Shown: positions 34,208 through 43,774, counted from the stretch's first letter. The stretch: DNA of 64,000 nt from Streptomyces sp. Tue 6430 (GCA_021568835.1 JAKGSH010000010.1:4030001-4094000), one strand, 5' to 3'. The notes: generated by a model not told the origin, from the sequence alone. Translations and numbers: made by a program.

Positions 34208-35207
34208 CAGGCGGCCGCCTTCGGGGTGCCGGTCCGGGAGGAGGTGTTCCTGCGGCGCAGCCGGCGCAGTGTCGCCGAGCGCTCCAGGTCCATCGTGTCC
34301 AGGACCTCGGTGAGCAGGTCCTGCGGCAGGCGCTTGACGGCCGCCGCGCTCATCGTGCGCAGTTGCCGGGCCACCGGCGGCTCGAACTTCTCGATCTCGC
34401 CGAGGTGGTGGGCGATGATCGCGCAGTAGGTGCGCACCGCCTTGGGCAGCAGCCGGTCCGCCTCGGGGTCCCGCGCGGTCTCCTCGACGACCTGGTCGAA
34501 CGCGCGGATGAAGTCCAGCTGGCGGGCGTCGCCGATCTGGGTGAGGGAGGAGGCGACCCCGCGCCGGTAGAACACGCCGAGCAGGTTCAGCACGGCGAAC
34601 GACTCCGCCTCCCGGTGCAGCTTCCAGATCCACGGCCGGTCCTCGGCGGTCCGCAGCCCGTGGGTGAAGTGCAGCAGTCCGCGGTCCGCGAGGCGGCGGT
34701 GGTAGGCGCCGGCCCAGGCGTAGGGGTAGTCCACCGACGTCGAGCGGTCCGCGGGCAGGATCGCCTCGCGCGGGTTCAGCACCTCCCCCGCAGCCCGTGC
34801 GGATGCCGGACCAGGGTGCGGGCGCGCGCGGTGGCCTGCACGTGGTCGACGCGCACGAAGTCGCAGCCCAGCTCCTCGATCGCGGTGACCAGGTCGGTCA
34901 GGTAGCCGCGCGCGAGCCAGTCGTCGCCGTCCAGGAACGTCAGGTACTCGCCCCGCGCGGCATCCAGTCCGGTGTTGCGTGCGGTGGCGAGCCCTCCGTT
35001 CTCCTCATGACGGATCAGACGCACCTCGGCGACCTTCGACAGTTCCTCGGCGGCCCGCTCGAGAACGGCCGGCGTCCCGTCCTTCGAACGGTCGTCGACC
35101 AGCACGAACTCGAAGTCCGGGCGGGCATTCAGGAGAAGGCTCCGGAGGGTGTCCGGCGCGTATTGCTGGACGTTGTAGAACGGCACGATCACGGAAAGCT
35201 TGGGCAC
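34207..35207 (-). pseudogene. GT2 glycosyltransferase, frameshifted as sequenced
   Basis: From GTG 35207: KLSVIVPFYNVQQYAPDTLRSLL, FEFVLVDDRSKDGT, GGLATARNTGLDAARGEYLTFLDGDDWL, a standard GT-A family 2 domain. The frame breaks at a run of five C (34785-34789); with six the protein continues EVLNPREAILPADRSTSVDYPYAWAGAYHRR and about 185 more residues, giving about 333 in all. It is the first gene of the minus-strand glycosyltransferase run. It probably adds a polymer-backbone or linkage sugar; the acceptor is unknown. The lesion is likely technical. Confidence 0.86.
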
Positions 35208-35404
35208 GCCGAAATCCTAGGAGCGCGCCCGGCGGCAAAAATTTCCGGTAAGGGTACGGGCGATGAACTCGATGTGTCGGATCAGTGCATCCCGTGTATT
35301 TCCGCGGAGTCGACGGGCCGGTTCGGGAACCGGTGGCGTGCTGTTAACTTTCCGTTGAATCGCGGTTGGACAAAGCCTGGGTTTTGCTTCCTAGCGTCTT
35401 CGGC
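35208..35404. promoter_or_regulatory. divergent promoter region of the glycopolymer locus
   Basis: About 200 bp, notably A/T-richer than its surroundings (CAAAAATTTCC; GTTAACTTTCCGTTGAATCG; GGGTTTTGCTTCC). It drives the minus-strand glycosyltransferase genes and the plus-strand synthesis genes. No hexamer pair is assigned confidently. Confidence 0.45.
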
Positions 35405-36766
35405 GTGCCACCACGTACTTCGAAGCCCTCCCGGATCGCCGTGCTCGCGGACTCCGACACCCGCTGGAAATGGGGTGCGGCGACCGCGGGCCGGATCGCT
35501 CCGGGCGGACGGCCCGATCCGTCCATGGAAGCCGGACCGCGGGACGGCGCGCAAGTCGCCCCCGTCCTCGACGGCTACCTCCTGCGCGGCCGGGCGACCC
35601 CCACCCCCCGCCAGCTCGCCGAGGTCGGCGTGCGCGCCGACTCCCTGCGCGAGGTGACGGCCGTCGAGTTCCTGCGCGCCATGGCGGGCGAGAAGTACGA
35701 CGTCCTCGTCCTCGCGCTGGTCGGCGGCGGCGTCCAGGCGATCCTGCACGGCCTCAAGCGGATCTGGGAGGACGGCGGCGAGCGGCCCGTCGTCGTCACC
35801 GGCTACGTGGGCGTCGTCTACGAGAAGCTCGCCGACGGTCTGCTGCTGCGGCACGGCGCCGACCTGGTCCTCGCCAACTCCCGCCAGGACGCGGAGCGTT
35901 TCCGCGCCGTGTACGACGGGGTCGGCGCCGACTCCTCCTCGGTCACCGAGGTCGCCCTGCCGTTCCTCGGCGGCGCCCCCCACACCGGTGAGCACGACCC
36001 CTACACCGTGGTCTTCGCCGCGCAGCCCTCGGTCCCCGACAACCGCAGGGACCGCACCTACCTCCTCGAACGGCTCGTCCGGCACGCCCGGTTGCACCCC
36101 GAGCGCGAGGTGCTGCTCAAGCTGCGCTCCCGGCCCGGTGAACACACCACCCACATCGAGGAGTTGCCGTACCAGAAGCTGGCGCAGCGGCTCGACCCGC
36201 CCGCCAACTTCCGCCTCGTGTACGGCAACATGGGCGAGGTTCTCGACCGCACCGACCTCATGGTCACGGTCAGCTCCACCGCCGCCCTGGAGTCCCTGCA
36301 CCGCCGCATCCCCACCGTGGTCCTCACCGACCTCGGGGTGCGCGAGGCACTCGGCAACCACCACTTCGTCGGCTCCGGCTGCCTCGCCTCCTGGGACCAG
36401 CTCGACGCCGGGCACCGGCCCGTCCCCGACGGGGAATGGGTGGCCCGGCAGGGCGTCGCCGCCGAGGGCGACTCGTACGAACGCGCCTTCGACACGGCCC
36501 GCGAACGCATCACCCGGCTGCTCGACCGCCCCGGCGGCCTGCCGCCGCTCACCCCCTACTACACCCCCGCCACGGCCCCCGGCTACCTCCCCGCCATCCT
36601 GGCCCGCCACCACCTCGGCCCCGACGGCAGCCCGCTGCCCGGGGAGCGGGCCGCGGACCGGGAACCCGGACCGGTCCGCCAGATCGTCCGCCGCGCGGCC
36701 CGCGGCGCCTACCGCCACGGCGTCCAGCGCGTCGCCCCGGTCATCCGCCGGATGGGCGACCTGTGA
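35405..36766 (+). CDS. putative glycosyltransferase of the Streptomyces glycopolymer locus
   Basis: 453 residues from GTG 35405 (PPRTSKPSRIAVLADSDTRWKWG). Features are GGGVQAILHGLKRIW, VVVTGYVGVVYEKLADGLLLRHGADLVLANS, HTTHIEELPYQKLAQRL and VTVSSTAALESLHRRIPTVVLTDLGVREALGNHHFVGSGCL; the last resembles the nucleotide-sugar-binding half of GT-B enzymes (a Ser-Ser-Thr loop and Glu). I recall it as a DUF6716-type putative glycosyltransferase, unsure. It sits directly ahead of the cytidylyltransferase gene. Confidence 0.75.
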   Translation: MPPRTSKPSRIAVLADSDTRWKWGAATAGRIAPGGRPDPSMEAGPRDGAQVAPVLDGYLLRGRATPTPRQLAEVGVRADSLREVTAVEFLRAMAGEKYDVLVLALVGGGVQAILHGLKRIWEDGGERPVVVTGYVGVVYEKLADGLLLRHGADLVLANSRQDAERFRAVYDGVGADSSSVTEVALPFLGGAPHTGEHDPYTVVFAAQPSVPDNRRDRTYLLERLVRHARLHPEREVLLKLRSRPGEHTTHIEELPYQKLAQRLDPPANFRLVYGNMGEVLDRTDLMVTVSSTAALESLHRRIPTVVLTDLGVREALGNHHFVGSGCLASWDQLDAGHRPVPDGEWVARQGVAAEGDSYERAFDTARERITRLLDRPGGLPPLTPYYTPATAPGYLPAILARHHLGPDGSPLPGERAADREPGPVRQIVRRAARGAYRHGVQRVAPVIRRMGDL

Positions 36767-36895
36767 ACGCCGGCCACGCGGCCGTCCGCCGCCGGCGCGC
36801 CGGGCAGGGGGCGCCGCGGACGACGTCCGTCCTCCCTTCCCCGTCCTTCCGGTCCTCCTCGCCCTTCCCGTCCTCCCCGTCAAGGAGTCCCGCCC

Positions 36896-38200
36896 ATGAC
36901 CCCCTCCCAGGCGGGCGTGCGCCGCGTCCTCGCCGTGATCCCCGCGCGCGGCGGGTCCAAGGGCGTCCCCGCGAAGAACCTCGCGCCCGTCGGCGGCGTG
37001 CCCCTGGTGGCGCGGGCCGTGCGGGAGTGCCTGGCCGGCCGGCTCGTCACCGACGTCGTGGTGTCCACCGACGACCAGGACATCGCCGCGGCCGCCCGCG
37101 AGGCCGGTGCCGAGGTCGTGCTGCGCCCGGCCGCCATCGCCGGCGACACCGCCACCTCCGAGGCCGCCGTCCTGCACGCCATGGACACCCACGAGGCCCT
37201 GCACGGCACAGCCGTCGACGTGGTGCTCCTGGTGCAGTGCACCAGCCCGTTCCTCGTCCGCGAGGACATCGACGGCGTGGCCGCCGCGGTCGTCGAGAAC
37301 GGCGCCGACACCGCCGTCACCGTCGCCCCCTTCCACGGCTTCGTCTGGCGCGACGGCGACGGCAGCGACGGCGCCGACGGCCCGGACAGCGCCGGAGGCT
37401 TCGGCGTCAACCACGACAAGTCGTACCGCCCGCGCCGCCAGGACCGCCCCCAGGACCTCCTGGAGACCGGCGCCGCCTACGCCATGGACGCGGCCGGTTT
37501 CCGCGAGCACGGCCACCGCTTCTTCGGCCGCACCGACCTCGTGCGCACCGACCCGGCCCGCGTGCTGGAGGTCGACGACCCGCACGACCTGGCCCGCGCC
37601 CGCGCCCTCGCCCCCCTCTTCGACGCGGACCTCCCCGGGGCCGGGCCCCGCCGGGGCGCGGGGACCCCGGCCCCCGCCGGTCCGCTCCCGACCGCCGCCG
37701 ACATCGACGCGGTCGTCCTCGACTTCGACGGCACCCAGACCGACGACCGGGTGCTGATCGACTCCGACGGACGGGAGTTCGTCTCCGTGCACCGCGGCGA
37801 CGGCCTCGGCATCGCCGCCCTGCGCAGGAGCGGACTGAAGCTGCTGATCCTGTCCACGGAACAGAACCCCGTGGTCGCCGCCCGCGCCCGGAAGCTCAAG
37901 CTCCCGGTCCTGCACGGCATCGACCACAAGGACCTCGCGCTCAAGCACTGGTGCGAGGAGCAGGGCATCGCGCCGGAGCGCGTGCTCTACGTCGGCAACG
38001 ACGTCAACGACCTCCCGTGCTTCGCCCTCGTCGGCTGGCCCGTGGCGGTCGCGAGCGCCCACGACGTCGTACGCGGCGCCGCGCGCGCGGTCACCACCCT
38101 CCCCGGCGGCGACGGCGCGATCCGGGAGATCGCCGGCTGGATCCTCGGCCCCACCCTCGACTCCCCCCTCCCCCTCCCGAGTAAGGAACCCCTCCCATGA
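36896..38200 (+). CDS. N-acylneuraminate/Kdn cytidylyltransferase fused to a HAD phosphatase
   Basis: 434 residues from ATG 36896, AAGGAG eight bases upstream. Residues 1-235 are a CMP-sugar synthetase: VIPARGGSKGVPAKNLAPVGGVPLVARAV, VVSTDDQDIAAAAREAGAEVVLRPA, LLVQCTSPFLVREDID. Residues 270-430 are a KdsC-like HAD domain: DAVVLDFDGTQTDD, LILSTEQNPVVAARA, GIDHKDLALKHW, VLYVGNDVNDLPCFALVGWPVAVASAHD. It would activate a nonulosonic acid with CTP and perhaps dephosphorylate its 9-phosphate. It overlaps the synthase gene (ATGA). Sialic versus Kdn specificity cannot be read from sequence; Kdn is expected from the related Streptomyces polymer. Confidence 0.92.
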   Translation: MTPSQAGVRRVLAVIPARGGSKGVPAKNLAPVGGVPLVARAVRECLAGRLVTDVVVSTDDQDIAAAAREAGAEVVLRPAAIAGDTATSEAAVLHAMDTHEALHGTAVDVVLLVQCTSPFLVREDIDGVAAAVVENGADTAVTVAPFHGFVWRDGDGSDGADGPDSAGGFGVNHDKSYRPRRQDRPQDLLETGAAYAMDAAGFREHGHRFFGRTDLVRTDPARVLEVDDPHDLARARALAPLFDADLPGAGPRRGAGTPAPAGPLPTAADIDAVVLDFDGTQTDDRVLIDSDGREFVSVHRGDGLGIAALRRSGLKLLILSTEQNPVVAARARKLKLPVLHGIDHKDLALKHWCEEQGIAPERVLYVGNDVNDLPCFALVGWPVAVASAHDVVRGAARAVTTLPGGDGAIREIAGWILGPTLDSPLPLPSKEPLP

Positions 38201-39135
38201 GCACCAACTCCCGCCTCCGCCAGTTCGGTTCGCGCACGGCCGGCCCCGGTCACCCCGTCTACATCTGCGGCGAGATCGGCATCAACCACAACGGCGACCT
38301 CGACAACGCCTTCAAGCTCATCGACGCGGCCGCCGAAGCCGGCTGCGACGCCGTGAAGTTCCAGAAGCGCACCCCCGAGATCTGCACCCCGCGCGACCAG
38401 TGGGACATCGAGCGCGACACCCCCTGGGGCCGGATGACGTACATCGACTACCGCCACCGCGTGGAGTTCGGCGAGGACGAGTACCGGCAGATCGACGCGT
38501 ACTGCAAGGAGAAGGGCATCGCCTGGTTCGCCTCCCCGTGGGACACCGAGGCCGTCGCCTTCCTGGAGAAGTTCGACGTCCCCGCCCACAAGGTGGCCTC
38601 CGCCTCCCTCACCGACGACGAGCTGCTGCGCGCCCTGCGCGCCACGGGCCGCACCGTCATCCTCTCCACCGGCATGTCCACCCCGAAGCAGATCCGCCAC
38701 GCCGTCGAGGTCCTCGGCAGCGACAACATCCTGCTCTGCCACGCCACGTCGACGTACCCGGCGAAGGCCGAGGAGCTGAACCTCCGCGTCATCAACACCC
38801 TCCAGGCCGAGTACCCCAACGTCCCGATCGGCTACTCCGGTCACGAGACGGGCCTGCAGACCACCCTCGCCGCGGTCGCCCTCGGCGCCACCTTCGTCGA
38901 GCGCCACATCACCCTCGACCGCGCCATGTGGGGCTCCGACCAGGCCGCCTCCGTCGAGCCGCAGGGCCTCACCCGCCTCGTCCGCGACATCCGCACCATC
39001 GAGTCCTCCCTCGGCGACGGCGTCAAGAAGGTCTACGAGTCCGAGCTGGGCCCGATGAAGAAGCTGCGCCGCGTCCCGGGCGTCGTCGCCGAGGCGGAGA
39101 TCGCCGCGGCGGCCGGCGAGCCCCTCGGCGTCTGA
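38197..39135 (+). CDS. NeuB-type nonulosonic acid (Kdn/sialic) synthase lacking the SAF domain
   Basis: 312 residues from ATG 38197. TIM barrel: YICGEIGINHNGDLDNAFKLIDAAAEAGCDAVKFQKR, WFASPWDTEAVAFLEKFDVPAHKVASASLTDDELL, ILSTGMSTPKQIRHAVEVLG, LLCHATSTYPAKAEELNLRVI, PIGYSGHETGL and GATFVERHITLDRAMWGSDQAASVEP. These are the PEP- and sugar-binding motifs of N-acetylneuraminate/Kdn-9-P synthases. The C-terminal antifreeze-like SAF domain that usually covers the neighbouring active site is absent; the protein ends soon after the barrel. Translation is coupled to the cytidylyltransferase. Confidence 0.93.
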   Translation: MSTNSRLRQFGSRTAGPGHPVYICGEIGINHNGDLDNAFKLIDAAAEAGCDAVKFQKRTPEICTPRDQWDIERDTPWGRMTYIDYRHRVEFGEDEYRQIDAYCKEKGIAWFASPWDTEAVAFLEKFDVPAHKVASASLTDDELLRALRATGRTVILSTGMSTPKQIRHAVEVLGSDNILLCHATSTYPAKAEELNLRVINTLQAEYPNVPIGYSGHETGLQTTLAAVALGATFVERHITLDRAMWGSDQAASVEPQGLTRLVRDIRTIESSLGDGVKKVYESELGPMKKLRRVPGVVAEAEIAAAAGEPLGV

Positions 39136-39191
39136 CCCCGGAAACCCCTCCGGCCACCGCTACCAGTGCCTCACGGGACGGTCGTACGACG

Positions 39192-40280
39192 ATGAGCCCT
39201 CGCGCCGGGAACCCCGGCACCACCCCCCACACCCTCGCGTTCGTCGAGAGTCCGGTGCAGCTCCTGAACGTCCTGGAGTGGGCGCACGCCCAGGGACCAC
39301 GTTCCCAGGAGGAGCCCGGCGCGGGGCTCACCCTCGTCGTCCTGTCCCCGACCGACCCCATGACCCGCGGCCAGCTGCGCCGCATGGCCGAACTGGCCCG
39401 CCGGGACGGCCACGAGGTCCGCTGGGAGGAGGCCCGCGGCGGCCCCGCGGCCCCCTTCCGGACCGTCGGCGGCCTGACCCGCGAGCTGCGCCGGGCCGAC
39501 CGCATCGTCATGGGGGACCCGTTCTCCCGGTACGTCCAGCTCCTGCTGACCATCACCCGCGCCCACGACCTCGTCGTCGTCGACGACGGCACGGCCACCA
39601 TGGAGTTCGTCGGCCAGCTCGCCCGCGGCGAACGCCTGGTGCGCTGGCACCGCAAGGGCGGCCGGCCCGGCCCCCGCGACCTGCTGTTCGCGCCGGTGTC
39701 CTCCTCGGCCCGCCGCCGCCTCACCCCCGGCCCGGCCCGCCGCGTGGAGGTCTTCTCCGCCATGCCGATAGCGGACGCCCCGGACGGGGTGACCGTCACC
39801 TCCCACACCTTCGCCTGGACCCGCGAGCGCTTCGGCCCGCCCCGGGTGACGAACGGCGCCGACATGGTCGGCACGTCCCTCGTCGAGACCGGCGTCGTCG
39901 ACGGCGACCGCTACCTGCACGCCGTCGGCGTCCTCGCCAGGGCCCACGGCGCCACCCGCTACTTCGCCCACCGCCGTGAGAGCGCCGAGAAACTCCACCG
40001 CCTCGCCGTGGAGACGGGCCTGGAGGTCGTCCGCCCCGACCTCCCCCTCGAACTCATCGCCCGCCGGGGCCCCGTCGGCAGGACCGTCCTCAGCTTCCCC
40101 TCCACGGTCGTCCACACCCTCCCGCTGGCCCTCGCCGGCACGGGCGTCCGCGTCGCGGTCTGCGACATAGACCCGGCCTGGCTGACCCGCACCGCGTCGC
40201 CCCGCGCCCAGAGCTTCCTCTCCGGCGTCACGGGGACGGCCCGCGGGGTGGACCGCCTGGCCCGGGTCGCCACGGCCTGA
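39192..40280 (+). CDS. putative sialyl/polysialyltransferase-like glycosyltransferase
   Basis: 362 residues from ATG 39192. It begins HTLAFVESPVQLLNVLEWAHAQG, the ESPLQL-type opening of several capsule sialyl- and polysialyltransferase families. It continues VMGDPFSRYVQLLLTITRAHDLVVVDDGTATMEFVGQLARGE, a paired HRRESAEKLHRLAVETGLEVVRPDLPLEL, and TVLSFPSTVVHTLPLALAGTGVRV (CMP-binding-like Ser/Thr loop). It is 56 bp after the NeuB-type gene in the same orientation and probably part of its operon. The donor would be the CMP-sugar made next door; linkage is unknown. Confidence 0.78.
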   Translation: MSPRAGNPGTTPHTLAFVESPVQLLNVLEWAHAQGPRSQEEPGAGLTLVVLSPTDPMTRGQLRRMAELARRDGHEVRWEEARGGPAAPFRTVGGLTRELRRADRIVMGDPFSRYVQLLLTITRAHDLVVVDDGTATMEFVGQLARGERLVRWHRKGGRPGPRDLLFAPVSSSARRRLTPGPARRVEVFSAMPIADAPDGVTVTSHTFAWTRERFGPPRVTNGADMVGTSLVETGVVDGDRYLHAVGVLARAHGATRYFAHRRESAEKLHRLAVETGLEVVRPDLPLELIARRGPVGRTVLSFPSTVVHTLPLALAGTGVRVAVCDIDPAWLTRTASPRAQSFLSGVTGTARGVDRLARVATA

Positions 40281-40760
40281 CCGAAGCGGCCCGGCAGGTC
40301 CCCGCCGGGACCCGGACACTCGGACCCGGCGCGCGGACCCGGCGCGCGGTCGCGTCGACGCGCGCCGCCGCCGGCCCGCTGACATCGCCGAGCCGCCGTC
40401 CGAGCCGCCGTCCGAGCCCGCCGTCCGAGCCCGCCGTGCGAGCCGCCGTCCGCACCTGCCGTCGGCCCCTCGCCTCCCCGGCCCCGCACCCGCCCCGGCA
40501 CCGGCAGCCGTCAACCCGTGGTCCGCTCCGTGGACAGCCGGGCGTGCTTCGAGTGAGCCGTGGTAACCGTGGAGGAGGAAGATGGAGAGACGGGCCGGCA
40601 AGCCATGATCCACTGGGCTGGAGCCGGCCGAGTTTACCCAGCACGCATGCCAGCCATGCGCCGGGCGGCCAACTTTTCTTCCCCTAACGGGTTGAAATTT
40701 TGTTGATCGCGGGTCAGCCGACCACCCCGGCGTCCTACCCTTCAGAGGGTGAAGCAACTG
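40281..40760. other. intergenic region with short tandem repeats and M20 promoter
   Basis: About 480 bp. At 40390-40456 roughly five copies of a GAGCCGCCGTCC-type 12-13 bp unit occur. The distal 80 bp are A/T-richer (GGGTTGAAATTTTGTTG) and probably hold the promoter of the amidohydrolase gene. Confidence 0.45.
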
Positions 40761-42001
40761 ATGTCCCGAGAGTCCGAGGCCGATCCGTCCGCCGATCCGT
40801 CAGGGGAAGCCGTGCTCCCCGGCAGCTTGCCGGAGGCCCTGCGCGCCGAGCTCGTCGCCTTCCGCCGCGACATGCACATGCACCCCGAGCTGGGCAACCA
40901 GGAGTTCCGTACGACGGCGGCGATCAAGGAGCGCCTGGAGAGGGCGGGCCTCAAGCCCCGCGTCCTCACCGCCGGCACCGGGCTCATCTGTGACATCGGC
41001 GACTGGACCGACGGCACCCCCGTCCTGGCGATGCGCGCCGACATCGACGCGCTGCCCATCCCCGACACCAAGGCCGACTGCGCCTACCGCTCCACCGTCC
41101 CCGACCGCGCCCACGCCTGCGGTCACGACGTGCACACCACGGTCGTCCTCGGCGCCGGCCTCGTCCTCGCCGGCCTGCACCGCGAGGGCCGCCTCCCGCG
41201 CCCGGTGCGGCTGATCTTCCAGCCCGCCGAGGAAGTGCTGCCCGGCGGTGCCGCCGACGCCATCGCGGACGGCGCCCTGGACGGCGTCGGCCGGATCATC
41301 GCCGTCCACTGCGACCCGCGCGTGGACGCCGGTCTGATCGGTCTGCGCGAAGGCGCCATCACCTCCGCCTGCGACCGCCTGGAGATCTCCCTGGACGGGC
41401 CCGGCGGCCACACCGCCCGCCCGCACCTGACCACCGACCTCGTCACCGCCGCCGCCCGCGTCGTCACCGACGTGCCCGCGCTGGTCGCCCGCCGCGTCGA
41501 CACCCGGGCCGGCCTCGCGGTGACCTGGGGCCGGATCGACTGCGGCCACGCCCCGAACGTCATCCCCCAGCACGCCGAGCTGTCCGGCACCGTGCGCTGC
41601 CTGGACATCGAGGCCTGGCGGGAGGCGGCGGACCTCGTCGTCGCCGCGATCGACGAGGTCGCCAACCTGCACCGCGCCAAGTCGGAGATCAACTACGTCC
41701 GCGGCGTCCCCCGGTCGTCAACGACGCCGACGTCACCGCCCTGCTCCGGGACGCCATGGCCGCCCGGCGCGGCGAGGAGTCGGTGGAGAACACCGAGCAG
41801 AGCCTCGGCGGCGAGGACTTCTCCTGGTACCTGGAGCGCGTCCCCGGCGCCATGGCCCGCCTCGGCGTCCGCCCGCCGGGTGAGCGCACCGTCCGCGATC
41901 TGCACCAGGGCGACTTCGACGCCGACGAGCACGCCATCACCGTGGGGGTGGAGCTGTTCACCGCGGCGGCGCTGCTGGACGCGGCGACCCGGACGGCGTG
42001 A
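40761..42001 (+). pseudogene. M20 family amidohydrolase/peptidase, frameshifted as sequenced
   Basis: From ATG 40761 (GTG 40749 possible): AFRRDMHMHPELGNQEFRTTAAI, ACGHDVHTTVVLGAG (zinc ligands), QPAEEVLPGGAADAIADGAL, CDRLEISLDGPGGHTARPH (dimerisation lid), HAPNVIPQHAELSGTVR. The frame breaks at five C (41708-41712); with six it continues VVNDADVTALLRDAM...EQSLGGEDFSWYLE...ATRTA, the remaining catalytic residues. Members hydrolyse N-acyl amino acids or aminobenzoyl-Glu. It stands just before the nucleoside genes but is separated by a strong terminator. Confidence 0.88.
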
Positions 42002-42037
42002 GCGCGGGACACCAGCGCGGGACACCGGTGACGGCCC

Positions 42038-42072
42038 GGACGAAGGGGTGCCCGAAAGGCACCCCTTCGTCC
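42038..42072. terminator. intrinsic terminator after the M20 gene
   Basis: GGACGAAGGGGTGCC pairs perfectly (15 bp) with GGCACCCCTTCGTCC around a CGAAA loop. Confidence 0.85.
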
Positions 42073-42166
42073 GCCCGTGTCATCGGGGCGTAACCCTGGA
42101 GACCCGCCGGTAACCCGGGGCGGCACGAATCGATAACGGCCGCGCGGAACCCCGTTCCCCTCTCCT

Positions 42167-42180
42167 TCTACGCGCGTTAC
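42167..42180. promoter_or_regulatory. nucleoside-regulon operator, site 1
   Basis: TCTACGCGCGTTAC lies about 110 bp upstream of the first BMP gene. TACTGT at 42178-42183 fits a -10 box, so the operator would sit between -35 and -10. The identical 14-mer lies upstream of the second BMP gene; the core ACGCGCGT is palindromic. Confidence 0.6.
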
Positions 42181-42288
42181 TGTGCGCCGGAATCGCCCCT
42201 CGGGACGGCCCGTCGGGGAGCCGTGCCGGAGGCACCACATTGGGGAACGCGGGCCGGAGACGGCGCCGTGGGGATGAAGGGTGCTGCT

Positions 42289-43359
42289 GTGCGTCTCATA
42301 TCTCGAAGGACCGGCCTCGTGCGGGCGGCGGCGGCAGTGGCGGTCGTGGGCCTGGTGGCCACCGGCTGCGGCGAGTCGAGCACCGGCTCCAAGGCCGAGG
42401 AGAAGAAGTCCGGCGCGTACTCCGGCAAGGGCATCGGCCTGGCGTACGACATCGGCGGCAAGGGCGACCAGTCCTTCAACGACGCCGCGTACGCCGGCTT
42501 CCAGAAGGCCGACAAGGAGTTCGGCATCGGCGGCCGGGACGTCGAGCCCCAGGACGGCGAGTCGGACGCGGACAAGGTCCAGCGGCTGACCCAGCTCGCC
42601 CAGTCGGGCTACGACCCGGTGATCGGCGTCGGCTACATCTACGCGTCGGCCGTCAAGGAGGTCGCCGCGAAGTTCCCGGACACCACCTTCGGCATCATCG
42701 ACGACGAGACCGTGGCGGCGAAGAACGTCGCCGACCTCGTCTTCCACGAGGAGCAGGCCTCCTACCTGGCCGGCGTCGCCGCCGCGAAGGCCTCCAAGAA
42801 GGGGCACATCGGCTTCATCGGCGGCGTGGACATCCCGCTGATCCACAAGTTCGAGGCCGGCTACGTCCAGGGCGCCAAGTCGGTCGACCCGGCCATCAAG
42901 ATCGAGTCGCAGTACCTGACCGAGACGCCCCAGGAGGGCGGCTTCTCCAGCCCCGACAAGGGCAAGGCGGGGGCGAGCGGCCAGATCGAGGCCGGCGCGG
43001 ACGTCATCTACCACGCCGCCGGCCTGTCCGGTCAGGGCGTGATCTCCGAGGCCGCCGGCAAGAAGGTGTGGGCCATCGGCGTCGACTCCGACCAGTACTC
43101 CCAGACCTCGCTGGCCGCGTACAAGGACTACATCCTCGGCTCCGCGCTGAAGAACGTCGGCGGCGCGGTCTACGACCTCGCCAAGTCCGTCCACGAGGGC
43201 AAGCCCCTGTCCGGCGTGGTCCGCGGCAGCCTCTCCAACGACGGCGTCGGCTTCGCCGACACCAACCCGAAGTACCAGGCCATGAAGGACGTCGTCGACG
43301 CCGTGAACAAGGCCAAGCAGGACATCATCGACGGCAAGGTCACCGTCGACACGAAGTGA
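42289..43359 (+). CDS. BMP-family nucleoside-binding lipoprotein 1
   Basis: 356 residues from GTG 42289 (AAGGG seven bases upstream; ATG 42274 possible). Signal peptide with lipobox VATGC, then mature GIGLAYDIGGKGDQSFNDAAYAGF, EPQDGESDADKVQRL, VIGVGYIYASAVKEVAAKFPDTTFGIIDDE, EEQASYLAGVAAAKASK, GFIGGVDIPLIHKFEAGYVQGAK and YHAAGLSGQGVISEA. The family (PnrA/BmpA-like) binds nucleosides outside the membrane for an ABC importer. A close paralogue follows; the ATPase and permeases are downstream. An operator-like palindrome lies in its promoter. Confidence 0.93.
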   Translation: MRLISRRTGLVRAAAAVAVVGLVATGCGESSTGSKAEEKKSGAYSGKGIGLAYDIGGKGDQSFNDAAYAGFQKADKEFGIGGRDVEPQDGESDADKVQRLTQLAQSGYDPVIGVGYIYASAVKEVAAKFPDTTFGIIDDETVAAKNVADLVFHEEQASYLAGVAAAKASKKGHIGFIGGVDIPLIHKFEAGYVQGAKSVDPAIKIESQYLTETPQEGGFSSPDKGKAGASGQIEAGADVIYHAAGLSGQGVISEAAGKKVWAIGVDSDQYSQTSLAAYKDYILGSALKNVGGAVYDLAKSVHEGKPLSGVVRGSLSNDGVGFADTNPKYQAMKDVVDAVNKAKQDIIDGKVTVDTK

Positions 43360-43390
43360 CCCACCCCGGAGCGGGGTGCCGCTCCCGGAA

Positions 43391-43423
43391 CGCCGGACGG
43401 GCTTGGAATCAGCCCGTCCGGCG
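43391..43423. terminator. hairpin terminator after BMP 1
   Basis: CGCCGGACGGGC pairs perfectly (12 bp) with GCCCGTCCGGCG around a nine-base loop. The right arm begins a dispersed repeat also found at 51054. Confidence 0.75.
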
Positions 43424-43481
43424 TTTGAGGACGAGGCCCGTCGAGGGCCGAAGCGGGGGTCCGGGGGCGGCAGCCCCCGGG
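43410..43481. repeat. dispersed intergenic repeat, copy 1
   Basis: About 70 bp starting CAGCCCGTCCGGCGTTTGAG and ending near a GGGGGC/GCCCCC stem. It recurs at 51054-51123 with few differences and is, from memory, a very common Streptomyces intergenic element. The remaining gap to 43774 is low-complexity GC-rich DNA with no gene. Confidence 0.75.
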
Positions 43482-43774
43482 GACGGGACGGGAAGGGGCG
43501 GCGGGGGCGAGAACACCGGCCCGGCGCCCCCGGCCTTCCGCTGCCCCGGCCTCCCGCCCGAGGGCCCCGGCCTCCCGCCCGAGGCGCCGCCCCGGCCCGG
43601 CCCTCTCCGTCACCGGCGGAGCCCCCGCGGAGCCCCCCGCCTACGCCCATCGAGGGCGTCCTCGCAGACCAGCGGCCTGACCTCCCGCACACCGCCCTCC
43701 ACCGTCCGTACTCTGGAGTACAAACTGTGGCCACAGCTCGGTAACGGACCGGACAGAAGGGTTTTTCCGTCTGG

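Noticed and set aside
28559..40280. Secondary-metabolite gene cluster
   Set aside because: No synthase, carrier protein or tailoring enzymes; the content is wall-polymer sugar synthesis.
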